A stretch of 64,000 nucleotides of DNA from Streptomyces ochraceiscleroticus (GTDB taxonomy: Bacteria > Actinomycetota > Actinomycetes > Streptomycetales > Streptomycetaceae), in NCBI RefSeq assembly GCF_000720485.1, contig NZ_JOAX01000011.1, forward strand, positions 1 to 64,000, given 5' to 3'. The position numbers and the translations under genes were made by a program. The notes beneath the pieces are model-generated. The model made no database searches and was not told where the DNA came from. It worked only from the letters and a program-made list of their open reading frames with translations. Every line of letters begins with the position of its first letter. Positions within the stretch are counted from its first letter, which is position 1. Below are positions 44,725 to 52,182 of this stretch, in pieces.

Positions 44725-44815
44725 GGTCACGAGTGACAGCGATTAGGCCCCGGCTTGCTGTCCGGCAACCCTCCGTCCGTGGCGGGGTGCCCCGGGTGAT
44801 GACCAGGCCGCAGGC
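44725..44815 (+). promoter_or_regulatory. SAM-IV-type S-adenosylmethionine riboswitch aptamer
   Basis: The core reads GGTCACGAGTGACAGCG ... GGCCCCGGCTTGCTG ... CCGGCAACC ... GGGGTGCCCCGGGTGATGACC, which matches the SAM-I/SAM-IV consensus; the downstream GCAGGCAGCAAGGCCAGC part fits SAM-IV of Actinomycetales. P1 is GGTCA (44725-44729) with TGACC (44800-44804). SAM binding should control the class V aminotransferase gene starting at 45050. Recognition is from memory of the consensus, not a covariance search. Confidence 0.85.
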
Positions 44816-44836
44816 AGCAAGGCCAGCGGCAAGCGC

Positions 44837-44918
44837 GGATCCCTCGCCAGGGATCCTGGTTATCGAGGGAGCTCTTCCGTGATGCAGCGAATGCGCTAGG
44901 GCCTGTAGGCCCCGTTTT
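44837..44918 (+). promoter_or_regulatory. Candidate expression platform with competing hairpins
   Basis: GGATCCCT (44837-44844) pairs perfectly with AGGGATCC (44849-44856), but CCCTCG (44841-44846) can instead pair with CGAGGG (44864-44869). Downstream, GGGCC (44899-44903) pairs with GGCCC (44908-44912) and is followed by CGTTTT, a terminator-like element. A 13-nt palindrome GTACGAGTCGTAC lies at 44947-44959. The rest of the gap to 45049 shows no gene. Confidence 0.45.
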
Positions 44919-45049
44919 CCGAACACCCCGCCTGTGGCGCCCCTCTGTACGAGTCGTACGAGGCTTCCGTGCGCCCGCGGGTCCTTCCACGCCCCGTGCG
45001 TGTCATTCGCCTACTTCGCACATCTCGTGCATCCCCGGGAGACTCCGCC

Positions 45050-46465
45050 ATGTCCGTGCGCCCTGAAACCGCCCTCGCCACCGCCGACTCCGCCGACGCC
45101 GACCCCGCCTGCACCGCCGCCGCGCCGCTCCCCGTTCTCGGCAGTGACGTGCGCGTCCCGCTCGTCACCGGCGGCGAGGTCACCTACGCCGCGCTGGACT
45201 ACGCCGCCAGCGCCCCGGCCCTGCAGCGGGTGTGGGACGACGTGGCCGCGTACGCGCCGTACTACGGGAGCGTGCACCGCGGCGCCGGGTACCTCTCCCA
45301 GCTCTCCACCGACCTCTTCGAGAACAGCCGGCAGACGGTCGCGGAGTTCCTCGGCTGCCGCGCCGCGGACCAGGTCGTCTTCACGCGCTCGACGACCGAC
45401 TCGCTCAACCTGCTGGCGAGCGTGCTCCCCGCGCACACCCGGGTGTTCGTCTTCGAGACCGAGCACCACGCGTCGCTGCTGCCCTGGGAGCAGCGGGCGG
45501 ATGTCGAGGTGACGTACCTGAACGCCCCGCGCACCCCGCAGCAGGCCGTCGACACGCTGGAGAAGGCGCTCGCCGAGCGCGAGCCCTACGGCCCGGCGCT
45601 GGTGTGCGTGACCGGCGCGTCGAACGTGACCGGTGAGCTGTGGCCGGTGCGCGAGCTGGCCGCCGCGGCGCACGCGCACGGCGCGCGCATCGTGCTGGAC
45701 GCCGCGCAACTGGCCCCGCACCACCCGGTGGACATCGCCGAGCTGGACGTGGACTGGGTGGCCTTCTCCGGCCACAAGCTGTACGCGCCCTTCGGGTCCG
45801 GCGTACTGGCCGGGCGCGCCGACTGGCTGCAGGACGCCGAGCCGTACCTGGCCGGCGGCGGCGCGAGCCGCAAGGTCGCGCGGCGCGAGGACGGCGGCGT
45901 ACAGGTGGAGTGGCACACCACGGCGGCCCGCCACGAGGCCGGCTCGCCGAACGTGATCGGGGTGTACTCGATCGCCTCCGCGTGCAAGGCGCTGACCGAG
46001 GCGGGCTTCGACAGCCTCGTCGCCCGTGAGCAGGAGCTGATCGGGAAGGTGCGGGCCGGGCTCGCCGAGGTGCCCGAGGTGAAGGTGCTGTCGCTGTTCG
46101 GCGACGACGCGCCGCGGGTGGGCGTGCTGTCGTTCGTCGTGGAGGGCTGGAACAGCTCGCACTTCGCGGCCGCGCTGTCGGCGGAGTACGGCATCGGCGT
46201 ACGGGACGGGCTGTTCTGCGCCCACCCGCTCGTGCGCACCCTGCTGGGCAGCGACCCGCAGGACCCGGGGGAGTGCGGCGCGCCGGACGCCCGGCCGGGG
46301 GAGCGGTCGCTGAACGCCATCCGGGTGAGCTTTGGGGCTGGGACGCCCGATGAGCATGTGGAGCGGTTCGTCAGCGCGGTGAAGGAGCTCGTGCGGGACG
46401 GTGCGAAGTGGTCCTACCGGACCGAGGAAGGGCGCTGCGTGCCGGATCGCGGCGCAGCGGCCTGA
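45050..46465 (+). CDS. Class V aminotransferase / cysteine desulfurase-like protein under SAM riboswitch
   Basis: A PLP enzyme of 471 aa. The PLP lysine is Lys243 in FSGHKLYAPFGSG; DAAQLAPHHPVDI and TEHHASLLPWEQ are further class V landmarks. A persulfide Cys loop like that of IscS is not evident; FCAHPLV near residue 387 holds a Cys. Together with the upstream SAM-IV riboswitch this suggests a role in sulfur amino acid metabolism, reaction unknown. ATG at 45050 follows GGGAGA; an in-frame extension to 44969 is possible but poor. Confidence 0.88.
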   Translation: MSVRPETALATADSADADPACTAAAPLPVLGSDVRVPLVTGGEVTYAALDYAASAPALQRVWDDVAAYAPYYGSVHRGAGYLSQLSTDLFENSRQTVAEFLGCRAADQVVFTRSTTDSLNLLASVLPAHTRVFVFETEHHASLLPWEQRADVEVTYLNAPRTPQQAVDTLEKALAEREPYGPALVCVTGASNVTGELWPVRELAAAAHAHGARIVLDAAQLAPHHPVDIAELDVDWVAFSGHKLYAPFGSGVLAGRADWLQDAEPYLAGGGASRKVARREDGGVQVEWHTTAARHEAGSPNVIGVYSIASACKALTEAGFDSLVAREQELIGKVRAGLAEVPEVKVLSLFGDDAPRVGVLSFVVEGWNSSHFAAALSAEYGIGVRDGLFCAHPLVRTLLGSDPQDPGECGAPDARPGERSLNAIRVSFGAGTPDEHVERFVSAVKELVRDGAKWSYRTEEGRCVPDRGAAA

Positions 46466-46477
46466 GCCGCGGAAGAA

Positions 46478-46518
46478 CCGGCCGGTGGTGGTCCTGCTGA
46501 GGGACCGCTGCCGGCCGG
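46478..46518 (+). terminator. Hairpin after the aminotransferase gene
   Basis: CCGGCCGG (46478-46485) pairs with CCGGCCGG (46511-46518), with an inner GGTCC/GGACC stem (46490-46494 with 46502-46506). Confidence 0.6.
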
Positions 46519-46540
46519 TGGCCGTTCGGCGTTCAGGATT

Positions 46541-46581
46541 GTCCTCAATCTCCCCCAGCTACCGCTGGGAGGTGCCCCCAG
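46541..46581. repeat. Dispersed 41-nt intergenic element, copy 2
   Basis: Identical to 27079-27119 in sequence and orientation, again at a convergent junction and again just past the stop codon of a minus-strand gene (14 bp from the Lrp-type gene). The flanking bases differ between copies, so the shared unit is sharply bounded. Confidence 0.85.
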
Positions 46582-46595
46582 GACAGGCTGAAGAA

Positions 46596-46877
46596 TTACG
46601 CATCCAGCCCGATCGCGAACGCCGCCTCCAGGTCGTGCTGGGAGTACGTGCGGAACGCGATGTGGGTCTCCGTGGCGGCGACGCCGGGGACCTTGCTGAT
46701 GCGGCCGGGGATGACGTCGGCCAGCTCGTCGTGCTCGGCCACCCGGACCATCGCGATCAGGTCGTGCGCGCCGGTGACCGAGTAGACCTCGCTGACGCCG
46801 TCGAGGGCCGCGATCTTCTCGGCGATCTCCGGGATCTGGTCCACGCTGGTCTTGATGAGCACGATCGAAGTGATCAC
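46596..46877 (-). CDS. Stand-alone Lrp/AsnC ligand-binding (RAM) domain protein
   Basis: A protein of 93 aa: MITSIVLIKTSVDQIPEIAE, VYSVTGAHDLIAMVRV and the C-terminal AFRTYSQHDLEAAF correspond to the alpha-beta RAM domain of Lrp regulators without the DNA-binding half. Such proteins oligomerise and bind amino acids. GTG at 46877 overlaps the rhomboid stop as GTGA, so both are cotranscribed with the rhomboid first. Confidence 0.9.
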   Translation of the reverse strand: MITSIVLIKTSVDQIPEIAEKIAALDGVSEVYSVTGAHDLIAMVRVAEHDELADVIPGRISKVPGVAATETHIAFRTYSQHDLEAAFAIGLDA

Positions 46878-47623
46878 GGTTGGCTCTCTCCCTCGGTCGG
46901 CCGTTCTGTGGGCTCCACCCTACCGGGGAGCCCCGGCGCGGCCTGCGGTGGAGCGTCCGGTACGTGGTAGCGGACCCAGGCGTACAGGAAGCCCAGTACG
47001 AAGCCGACGACGTGGGCCAGATAGGCGACGCCGGGGCCGTTGACCGCGCGCTGGGCCGCCAGCCATTGCAGGACGAACCAGAAGAGCAGCACCGCCCAGG
47101 CGGGGAAGCGCAGCGGCAGGAAGAAGAGGAACGGGAAGAGGCTGGTCACCCGCGCGCGGGGAAAGAGATAGAGGAAGGCGCCGAGCACGCCGGAGATCGA
47201 TCCGGACGCGCCGACCAGGGTCTGGCCCGACTCGGCGTGCGCCGCCGCATAGCCCATCAGGGCCACGTAACCGGTCAGGACGTAAAAGACCGCGAAGTGC
47301 AGCCGGCCCATCCTGGCCTCGGCCATGCCCCCGAAGACGTAGAGGAAGAGCATGTTGCCCAGCAGGTGCAGCCAGCTCCCGTGCACGAAGAGCGCGGTGA
47401 GCGGGGTGAGCAGGGCCTTCGGATCGCCGCTCCACAGGTCGCGGGGGATGACGCCCCAGCGGGCGAAGTACGCGCTCTGCGCCTGCAGGAGCGATTCACC
47501 CGTGCCGTGTATCCCGTTCAGCCCCGAGGCCGGGCCGATGACGAACACCACGCAGCAGATGCCGATCAGGATGTTGGTCATACGGGAGAACACGGTCCGC
47601 GGGGACGGGAACGAGGCCGACAT
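46874..47623 (-). CDS. Rhomboid family intramembrane serine protease
   Basis: A protein of 249 aa with about six membrane helices. The conserved HGSWLHLLGNMLFLYVFGG (81-99), catalytic Ser140 in GASGSISG and catalytic His204 in YLAHVVGFVLGF are all present, so it should be active. It cleaves membrane proteins within the bilayer; substrates unknown. ATG at 47623 is preferred; ATG at 47581 would shorten the N-terminus. It is followed by the RAM-domain gene with a 4-bp overlap. Confidence 0.92.
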   Translation of the reverse strand: MSASFPSPRTVFSRMTNILIGICCVVFVIGPASGLNGIHGTGESLLQAQSAYFARWGVIPRDLWSGDPKALLTPLTALFVHGSWLHLLGNMLFLYVFGGMAEARMGRLHFAVFYVLTGYVALMGYAAAHAESGQTLVGASGSISGVLGAFLYLFPRARVTSLFPFLFFLPLRFPAWAVLLFWFVLQWLAAQRAVNGPGVAYLAHVVGFVLGFLYAWVRYHVPDAPPQAAPGLPGRVEPTERPTEGESQP

Positions 47624-47814
47624 GAAGTGATCATGCCGTAATAGCCACAAAGGGGACAGAGCGCCTCGCCGTGTTCCGGCACCCGGGCGCGGACGGGACC
47701 CGGCGTCCACCAGGCCGTAGGGTTACGGGCAGTACTTTCCGTACCTCCGCAGTTCGACGGCGCACCGCGAGAGACCGCACAACCGCACCACGCTTGACGA
47801 AAGAGGACGACACA

Positions 47815-48054
47815 ATGGCTGTTCCCCTGCCGACGGCCGAAACCCGGTGGCGCTGCACCCTGTGCGGCAACCTCACGCGTTTCGACGTGACCCGCCAGTC
47901 CAAGGTGGTGGAGTACGTCCACCTCGACCTGGCCGGTGAGCCCAAGGTCGAGGAGCGCGAGGTGCTCAGTGAGAGCATCGAGTCCGTCCGCTGCCGCTGG
48001 TGCAACGCGGTCGACCAGATCGAGCTGGTGGACCGCCCCGGCGCGGACGCCTGA
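47815..48054 (+). CDS. Small zinc-ribbon protein
   Basis: A protein of 79 aa with two CxxC pairs: CTLCGN (near residue 14) and CRWCNA (near 60), separated by an acidic beta-rich stretch. This would bind one zinc. ATG at 47815 follows AAGAGGA. It precedes the NYN-domain gene by 18 bp, suggesting joint function in RNA metabolism, by inference. Confidence 0.82.
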   Translation: MAVPLPTAETRWRCTLCGNLTRFDVTRQSKVVEYVHLDLAGEPKVEEREVLSESIESVRCRWCNAVDQIELVDRPGADA

Positions 48055-48072
48055 GATCGGAGCGGTGCAGCA

Positions 48073-49443
48073 GTGGTGGAGCGTCCAGCAGGGCATGAGG
48101 GGGAAGAGCGCGACCCGGAGGCCGGTGCGGCCGACGAAGTGCTCGACCGTCCCCTGCCCGAGGGCGTGCGGCGCCGTGTCGTGGCGCTCACCGCGGAGTC
48201 CTTCGGCGGCCTGACGGTCGCCGAACTCCCGCCACCTCTGCGGCAGTACGCCCGTTTTACGCCGTCCCGGCGGCTGAAGTTCGCGGGCAACGCCATGGCC
48301 GCGGCGCTGGAGAGCGATCCGGTCTTCCGGCAGCGGATCGCGGCCCGGCTGCGCGAGACCCAGGCCGAGCTGGCCGAGGCCCTGCAGCAGGGCACCCCGC
48401 CCGCCGCCGCCGACCCGATGGACGTCGCGGCGGCGGCGTACGTTCTGCGCCCGCCGGGCTGGGCGAAGCTGGTCGCCGCCGCGGGCGAGGAGGTCCGGCG
48501 CGCGGACGAGCAGCGGGCCGGCGAGGAGGCCGAGCGGGAGCTCGCCCGGCTGCGGGAGGAGCTGGCCGAGGCGCGGGCGGCGTCCCGCGCCGAGACCGAC
48601 CGGGCGAGAGGCGACCTCGAAGCGGCGCGCAAGGAGAACGAGGTGCTGCAGCGCAAGCTGCGCAGCGCGCTCAGCGACGTGAAGCGCGCGCAGGCCGCGG
48701 CGCGCAAGGCGGAGGCCGAGACCGAGTCGCTGCGCTCCGCGGCGGCCACGGACAAGGCGACCAGCGACAGCGAGATGCGCCGGCTCAAAGCCCGGGTCGC
48801 GGAGGCGGAATCGGCGCTCGAATCGGGGCGCCGCGCCGCGCGGGAGGGGCGCAGTGTCGAGGACATGCGCCTGCGACTGCTTCTGGACACCGTCCTGGAC
48901 GCGGCCCAGGGTCTGCGCCGCGAACTGGCGCTGCCGCCGGCCAACGTCCACCCCGCCGACACGGTCGACGCGGTCGAGCCGGGCCGGATGACCCCGAAGG
49001 ACGTCGCGGCGCGCGCCCTGTCCGACACGGACCCGGCGCTGCTGGACCAGCTCCTGGCGCTGCCGCAGGCCCACCTCGTGGTGGACGGCTACAACGTCAC
49101 CAAGACCGGCTATCCGACGATGCCGTTGGACAAGCAGCGGCTGCGGCTGCTGGGCGGGCTGGCCGTACTGGCCGCGCAGACCGGCGCCGAGATGACATGC
49201 GTCTTCGACGGCGCCGAGCTGGCCGCGCCGGTACTGCTCGCCCCACCGCGGGGCGTACGGGTTCTTTTCAGCAAACCGGGCGTAACGGCCGATGAGTTGA
49301 TTCGTCAGCTCGTACGTGCCGAACCGCCCGGCCGTCCCGTCGTGGTGGTCTCCACCGACCGCGAAGTGGCCGACGGAGTGGCGAAGGCGGGGGCCCGTCC
49401 GGTGGCATCGGCCTTGCTTCTCAAGCGACTTGCCCGTACCTGA
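48073..49443 (+). CDS. NYN (YacP-type) domain protein with coiled coil
   Basis: A protein of 456 aa. The N-terminal 130 residues contain AESFGGLTVAELPPPLRQYA, then a long Ala/Glu/Arg coiled coil (about 135-275). The C-terminal NYN domain (about 325-456) has HLVVDGYNVTKTGYP, FDGAEL and VVVSTDREVADGVAKAGARP, with acidic residues placed as in PIN-like ribonucleases. It probably cuts or binds RNA. GTG at 48073. The following gap holds a riboswitch for the next gene. Confidence 0.88.
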   Translation: MVERPAGHEGEERDPEAGAADEVLDRPLPEGVRRRVVALTAESFGGLTVAELPPPLRQYARFTPSRRLKFAGNAMAAALESDPVFRQRIAARLRETQAELAEALQQGTPPAAADPMDVAAAAYVLRPPGWAKLVAAAGEEVRRADEQRAGEEAERELARLREELAEARAASRAETDRARGDLEAARKENEVLQRKLRSALSDVKRAQAAARKAEAETESLRSAAATDKATSDSEMRRLKARVAEAESALESGRRAAREGRSVEDMRLRLLLDTVLDAAQGLRRELALPPANVHPADTVDAVEPGRMTPKDVAARALSDTDPALLDQLLALPQAHLVVDGYNVTKTGYPTMPLDKQRLRLLGGLAVLAAQTGAEMTCVFDGAELAAPVLLAPPRGVRVLFSKPGVTADELIRQLVRAEPPGRPVVVVSTDREVADGVAKAGARPVASALLLKRLART

Positions 49444-49626
49444 GCGGTCGTCGGCCGCGGTGCGGGCGATGTGGGATAGAACACTCGGCGGCCCGTCCGG
49501 CGGTCTCGGAGCGTCAGTTACCTGCTACGGGCGGTGCCACATTGGTAAAGGATGCGCGTGTGGCCAAGTTTTTTCCCGTGAAGATTTGAAGCGATCACAA
49601 CTCGGTTACTAAGGTCAGGCCCCGAG
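49444..49626. other. Upstream part of NYN / NlpC intergenic gap
   Basis: Part of a 317-bp gap. It is locally AT-rich around 49565-49610 (TTTTTTCCC, GATTTGAAGCGATCACAAC), suggesting the promoter for the riboswitch-controlled NlpC/P60 gene. No open frame with normal codon use. Confidence 0.45.
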
Positions 49627-49742
49627 CCTTCATGCAGTTGATCATCCAACCGGGATGAACAGTGAAGGAACCGCCGAGTCCGCGGCGTTCACGCGGAGCC
49701 GGGGACCCCAGTTCCCCCCACCACCCGGTAGGCGGCTGAAGG
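49627..49742 (+). promoter_or_regulatory. ydaO/yuaA-type cyclic di-AMP riboswitch
   Basis: ACCGCCGAGTCCGCGG ... GCGGAGCCGGGGACCCC ... GGTAGGCGGCTGAAGG matches the ydaO core from memory. A closing stem CCTTCA (49627-49632) with TGAAGG (49737-49742) puts the aptamer end 4 nt before the AAGGAG ribosome binding site of the NlpC/P60 gene. In streptomycetes this class precedes cell-wall hydrolase genes and switches them off when c-di-AMP is high. Confidence 0.8.
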
Positions 49743-49760
49743 AAGAAGGAGCTCGCCCCC

Positions 49761-50783
49761 GTGGCGTCCCACCGTCGACCCAAGCAGCCGAGCCGCACGC
49801 GCGTCACCGTGTTCACCGCGACCGCCGCCGCTGCGGTCGCCCTGTCCTCCCAGGCCGCTCAGGCCGCGCCGAAGCCGACCAAGGAAGAAGTCAAGTCCGA
49901 GGTCGACAAGCTCTACGAGCAGGCGGAGCAGGCCACCGAGAAGTACAACGGTGCCAAGGAGGACCAGCAGAAGCTGCAGAAGGAGGTCGACCGCCTCCAG
50001 GACAAGGTCGCCCGTGGCCAGGAGGAGCTGAACAAGCTCCGCAAGGGCATCGGCTCGGTCGCGTCGGGCCAGTACCGCAGCGGCAGCATCGACCCCTCGG
50101 TACAGCTCTTCCTCTCCGGCGACCCGGACACCTACCTGGAGAAGGCGTCCACGCTCGACCAGTTGAGCGGCAAGCAGGCGTCGCAGCTCAAGGTCATCGC
50201 GGACAAGCAGCGCACCCTGTCGCAGGAGCGCGAAGAGGCCGCCGGCAAGATCAAGGACCTCTCCGACACCCGCAAGGCGCTGGGCGACAAGAAGGACGAA
50301 ATCCAGGGCAAGCTCGCCAAGGCGCAGAAGCTGCTCAACACCCTCACTGCCAAGGAGCGCGCGGCGCTCCAGGCCAAGGAGGAGCGCGCCAACCGCGCCA
50401 ACAGCCGGGTCGACCTCGGCAGCGCCGTCCCCAGCTCGCAGCGGGCCGCCGCGGCCCTCGCCGCCGCGAAGACGAAGATAGGCTCGCCCTACGTCTGGGG
50501 CGCCACCGGCCCGTCCTCCTTCGACTGCTCGGGCCTGACGCAGTGGGCCTACCAGCAGGCCGGCCAGTCGCTGCCGCGCACCTCGCAGGAGCAGGCCACC
50601 GCCGGCACCCAGATCGGCCGCGGCCAGCTCAAGCCCGGCGACCTGGTCATGTTCTACAGCGACCTGCACCACATCGGCCTGTACGCGGGCAACGGCCAGG
50701 TGCTGCACGCGCCCAAGCCGGGCGCCGCGGTGCGCTTCGAGGCGATGGACAACATGCCCTTCATGTACGGCGTCCGCGTCTGA
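49761..50783 (+). CDS. NlpC/P60 peptidoglycan endopeptidase, riboswitch-controlled
   Basis: A protein of 340 aa. A Sec signal peptide (cleavage near QAAQAA, about 36), a long coiled coil (38-215) and an NlpC/P60 domain (about 225-340) with Cys256 (SFDCSGLTQW), His304 (HHIGLYAG) and His316. It should cut peptide stems of peptidoglycan outside the cell. GTG at 49761 follows AAGGAG. It is paralogous to the next gene, but only this copy has a riboswitch. Confidence 0.95.
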   Translation: MASHRRPKQPSRTRVTVFTATAAAAVALSSQAAQAAPKPTKEEVKSEVDKLYEQAEQATEKYNGAKEDQQKLQKEVDRLQDKVARGQEELNKLRKGIGSVASGQYRSGSIDPSVQLFLSGDPDTYLEKASTLDQLSGKQASQLKVIADKQRTLSQEREEAAGKIKDLSDTRKALGDKKDEIQGKLAKAQKLLNTLTAKERAALQAKEERANRANSRVDLGSAVPSSQRAAAALAAAKTKIGSPYVWGATGPSSFDCSGLTQWAYQQAGQSLPRTSQEQATAGTQIGRGQLKPGDLVMFYSDLHHIGLYAGNGQVLHAPKPGAAVRFEAMDNMPFMYGVRV

Positions 50784-50886
50784 CGTGTACGCGGCTGACG
50801 CTGCGTGACGACGGCCGGCCCGACACGCCGGAAACGTCCGAACGTGCCGCCCGATCGGGGGAATTGCGGCAGCCGCCGCTGACTTA

Positions 50887-50931
50887 CCGCCTCGCCGGTG
50901 ACCTGCGCAGTCACCGGCGAGGCGGATTTTT
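50887..50931 (+). terminator. Intrinsic terminator between NlpC/P60 paralogues
   Basis: A 15-bp perfect stem (50887-50901 with 50911-50925) around a 9-nt loop, followed directly by ATTTTT. One of the few terminators here with a clear U-tract. It separates transcription of the two paralogues. Confidence 0.9.
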
Positions 50932-51055
50932 GTACGGGTCCGGAGGTCTTTGGCCGGGGTGTACCGGCGCGATTACTGTCTGCCCTCGCAGTCGCCGGAC
51001 ACGGACCGCCCGCCCCGGGCGGCAGGGGCTGCACGGGAAGGGAGTGCGGCCTCAC

Positions 51056-52105
51056 GTGGCGTCCCACCGCCGTTCCTCACCGGCCGGCCCGCAGGGCCCG
51101 GCACGGATCACGCTGATGTCGGCTGCCGCCGCGGCCACCGCCGCCGCGCTGACCGCGGTCCCCGCGACCGCCGACCCCGGTACCGGCGCCGGCCGGACCG
51201 CGAGCCACGCGAAACTCACCGCGCGCGTCGACGCGCTCTATGCCCGTGCTGAACGGGCCACCGAGCGGTACAACGGCGCCAAGGAACGCACCGCCGAACT
51301 GCGTGACCAGGTAACGGTCCTCCAGGACCGCGCGGCCCGCGCCCAGGAACGGGTGAACCGCCTGCACGACCGGCTCGGCGCGATGGCCGCCGCCCAGTAC
51401 CGCTCCGGCGGCGTGGACCCCTCGCTCGCCCTGATGCTCTCCGCGCGCCCCGCCGACTACCTCGACAAGGCGCAGACGCTCAACCGGCTCGGCACCGCCC
51501 AGGCCGGGCGGCTGAACCGGCTGGTGGACGCCGAGCGGCTGCTGCAGCGGCAGCGCCGGGAGGCCGCCGGCCGGCTGGCCAGGCTGGAGGAGGCCCGGCG
51601 CGCCGTCGCCCGCCACAAGCACGCCGTCGAACGCAAGCTCGGCGCGGCCCGGCAGTTGCTCGCCGCGCTGCCCGCGCGCGACCGGGCGGCCTACACCCGC
51701 GCCTCGCGCGGCGCCCGCGACGGAGCCCTCCCGGAGCTCACCGAACTCAGGGGGCTCGCCGGCCGGTCCGCGCTCGCGGTGGCCGCCGCCCGGTCGGCGG
51801 TCGGCGCCCCGTACGTCTGGGGCGCGTCGGGCCCGCGGTCCTTCGACTGCTCCGGTCTGATGCAGTGGGCGTACGCCAGGGCCGGGGTCTCCCTGCCGCG
51901 CACCTCGCAGTCGCAGCGGTACGCCGGACGCCAGGTCCCGCTGTCCCAGGCCCGCCCCGGCGACCTCGTGATCTACCGCTCCGACGCCAGCCACGTCGGG
52001 ATGTACGTGGGCAACGGGCAGGTCGTGCACGCGCCGCACCCGGGCGCGCAGGTGCGCTACGACCCGGTCGGCATGATGCCGGTGTCCGGGGTGACCCGCG
52101 TCTGA
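51056..52105 (+). CDS. NlpC/P60 peptidoglycan endopeptidase, second paralogue
   Basis: A protein of 349 aa with the same layout: signal peptide (ITLMSAAAAATAAALTAVPA), Arg-rich coiled coil, then the NlpC/P60 domain with Cys265 (SFDCSGLMQW) and His in ASHVGMYVGNGQVVHAPHPG. It is more Arg- and Ala-rich than the first copy (Lys replaced by Arg throughout), pointing to an old duplication. No riboswitch core is seen in its 272-bp upstream gap. GTG at 51056 follows AAGGGAG. Confidence 0.93.
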   Translation: MASHRRSSPAGPQGPARITLMSAAAAATAAALTAVPATADPGTGAGRTASHAKLTARVDALYARAERATERYNGAKERTAELRDQVTVLQDRAARAQERVNRLHDRLGAMAAAQYRSGGVDPSLALMLSARPADYLDKAQTLNRLGTAQAGRLNRLVDAERLLQRQRREAAGRLARLEEARRAVARHKHAVERKLGAARQLLAALPARDRAAYTRASRGARDGALPELTELRGLAGRSALAVAAARSAVGAPYVWGASGPRSFDCSGLMQWAYARAGVSLPRTSQSQRYAGRQVPLSQARPGDLVIYRSDASHVGMYVGNGQVVHAPHPGAQVRYDPVGMMPVSGVTRV

Positions 52106-52182
52106 GCCTCGTCCCGCCGGAAGCGGCTGCCGGGCGTCCGAATGTTGCTCACCGGTATCCGCTCACGCGTACGATTCGGCGG

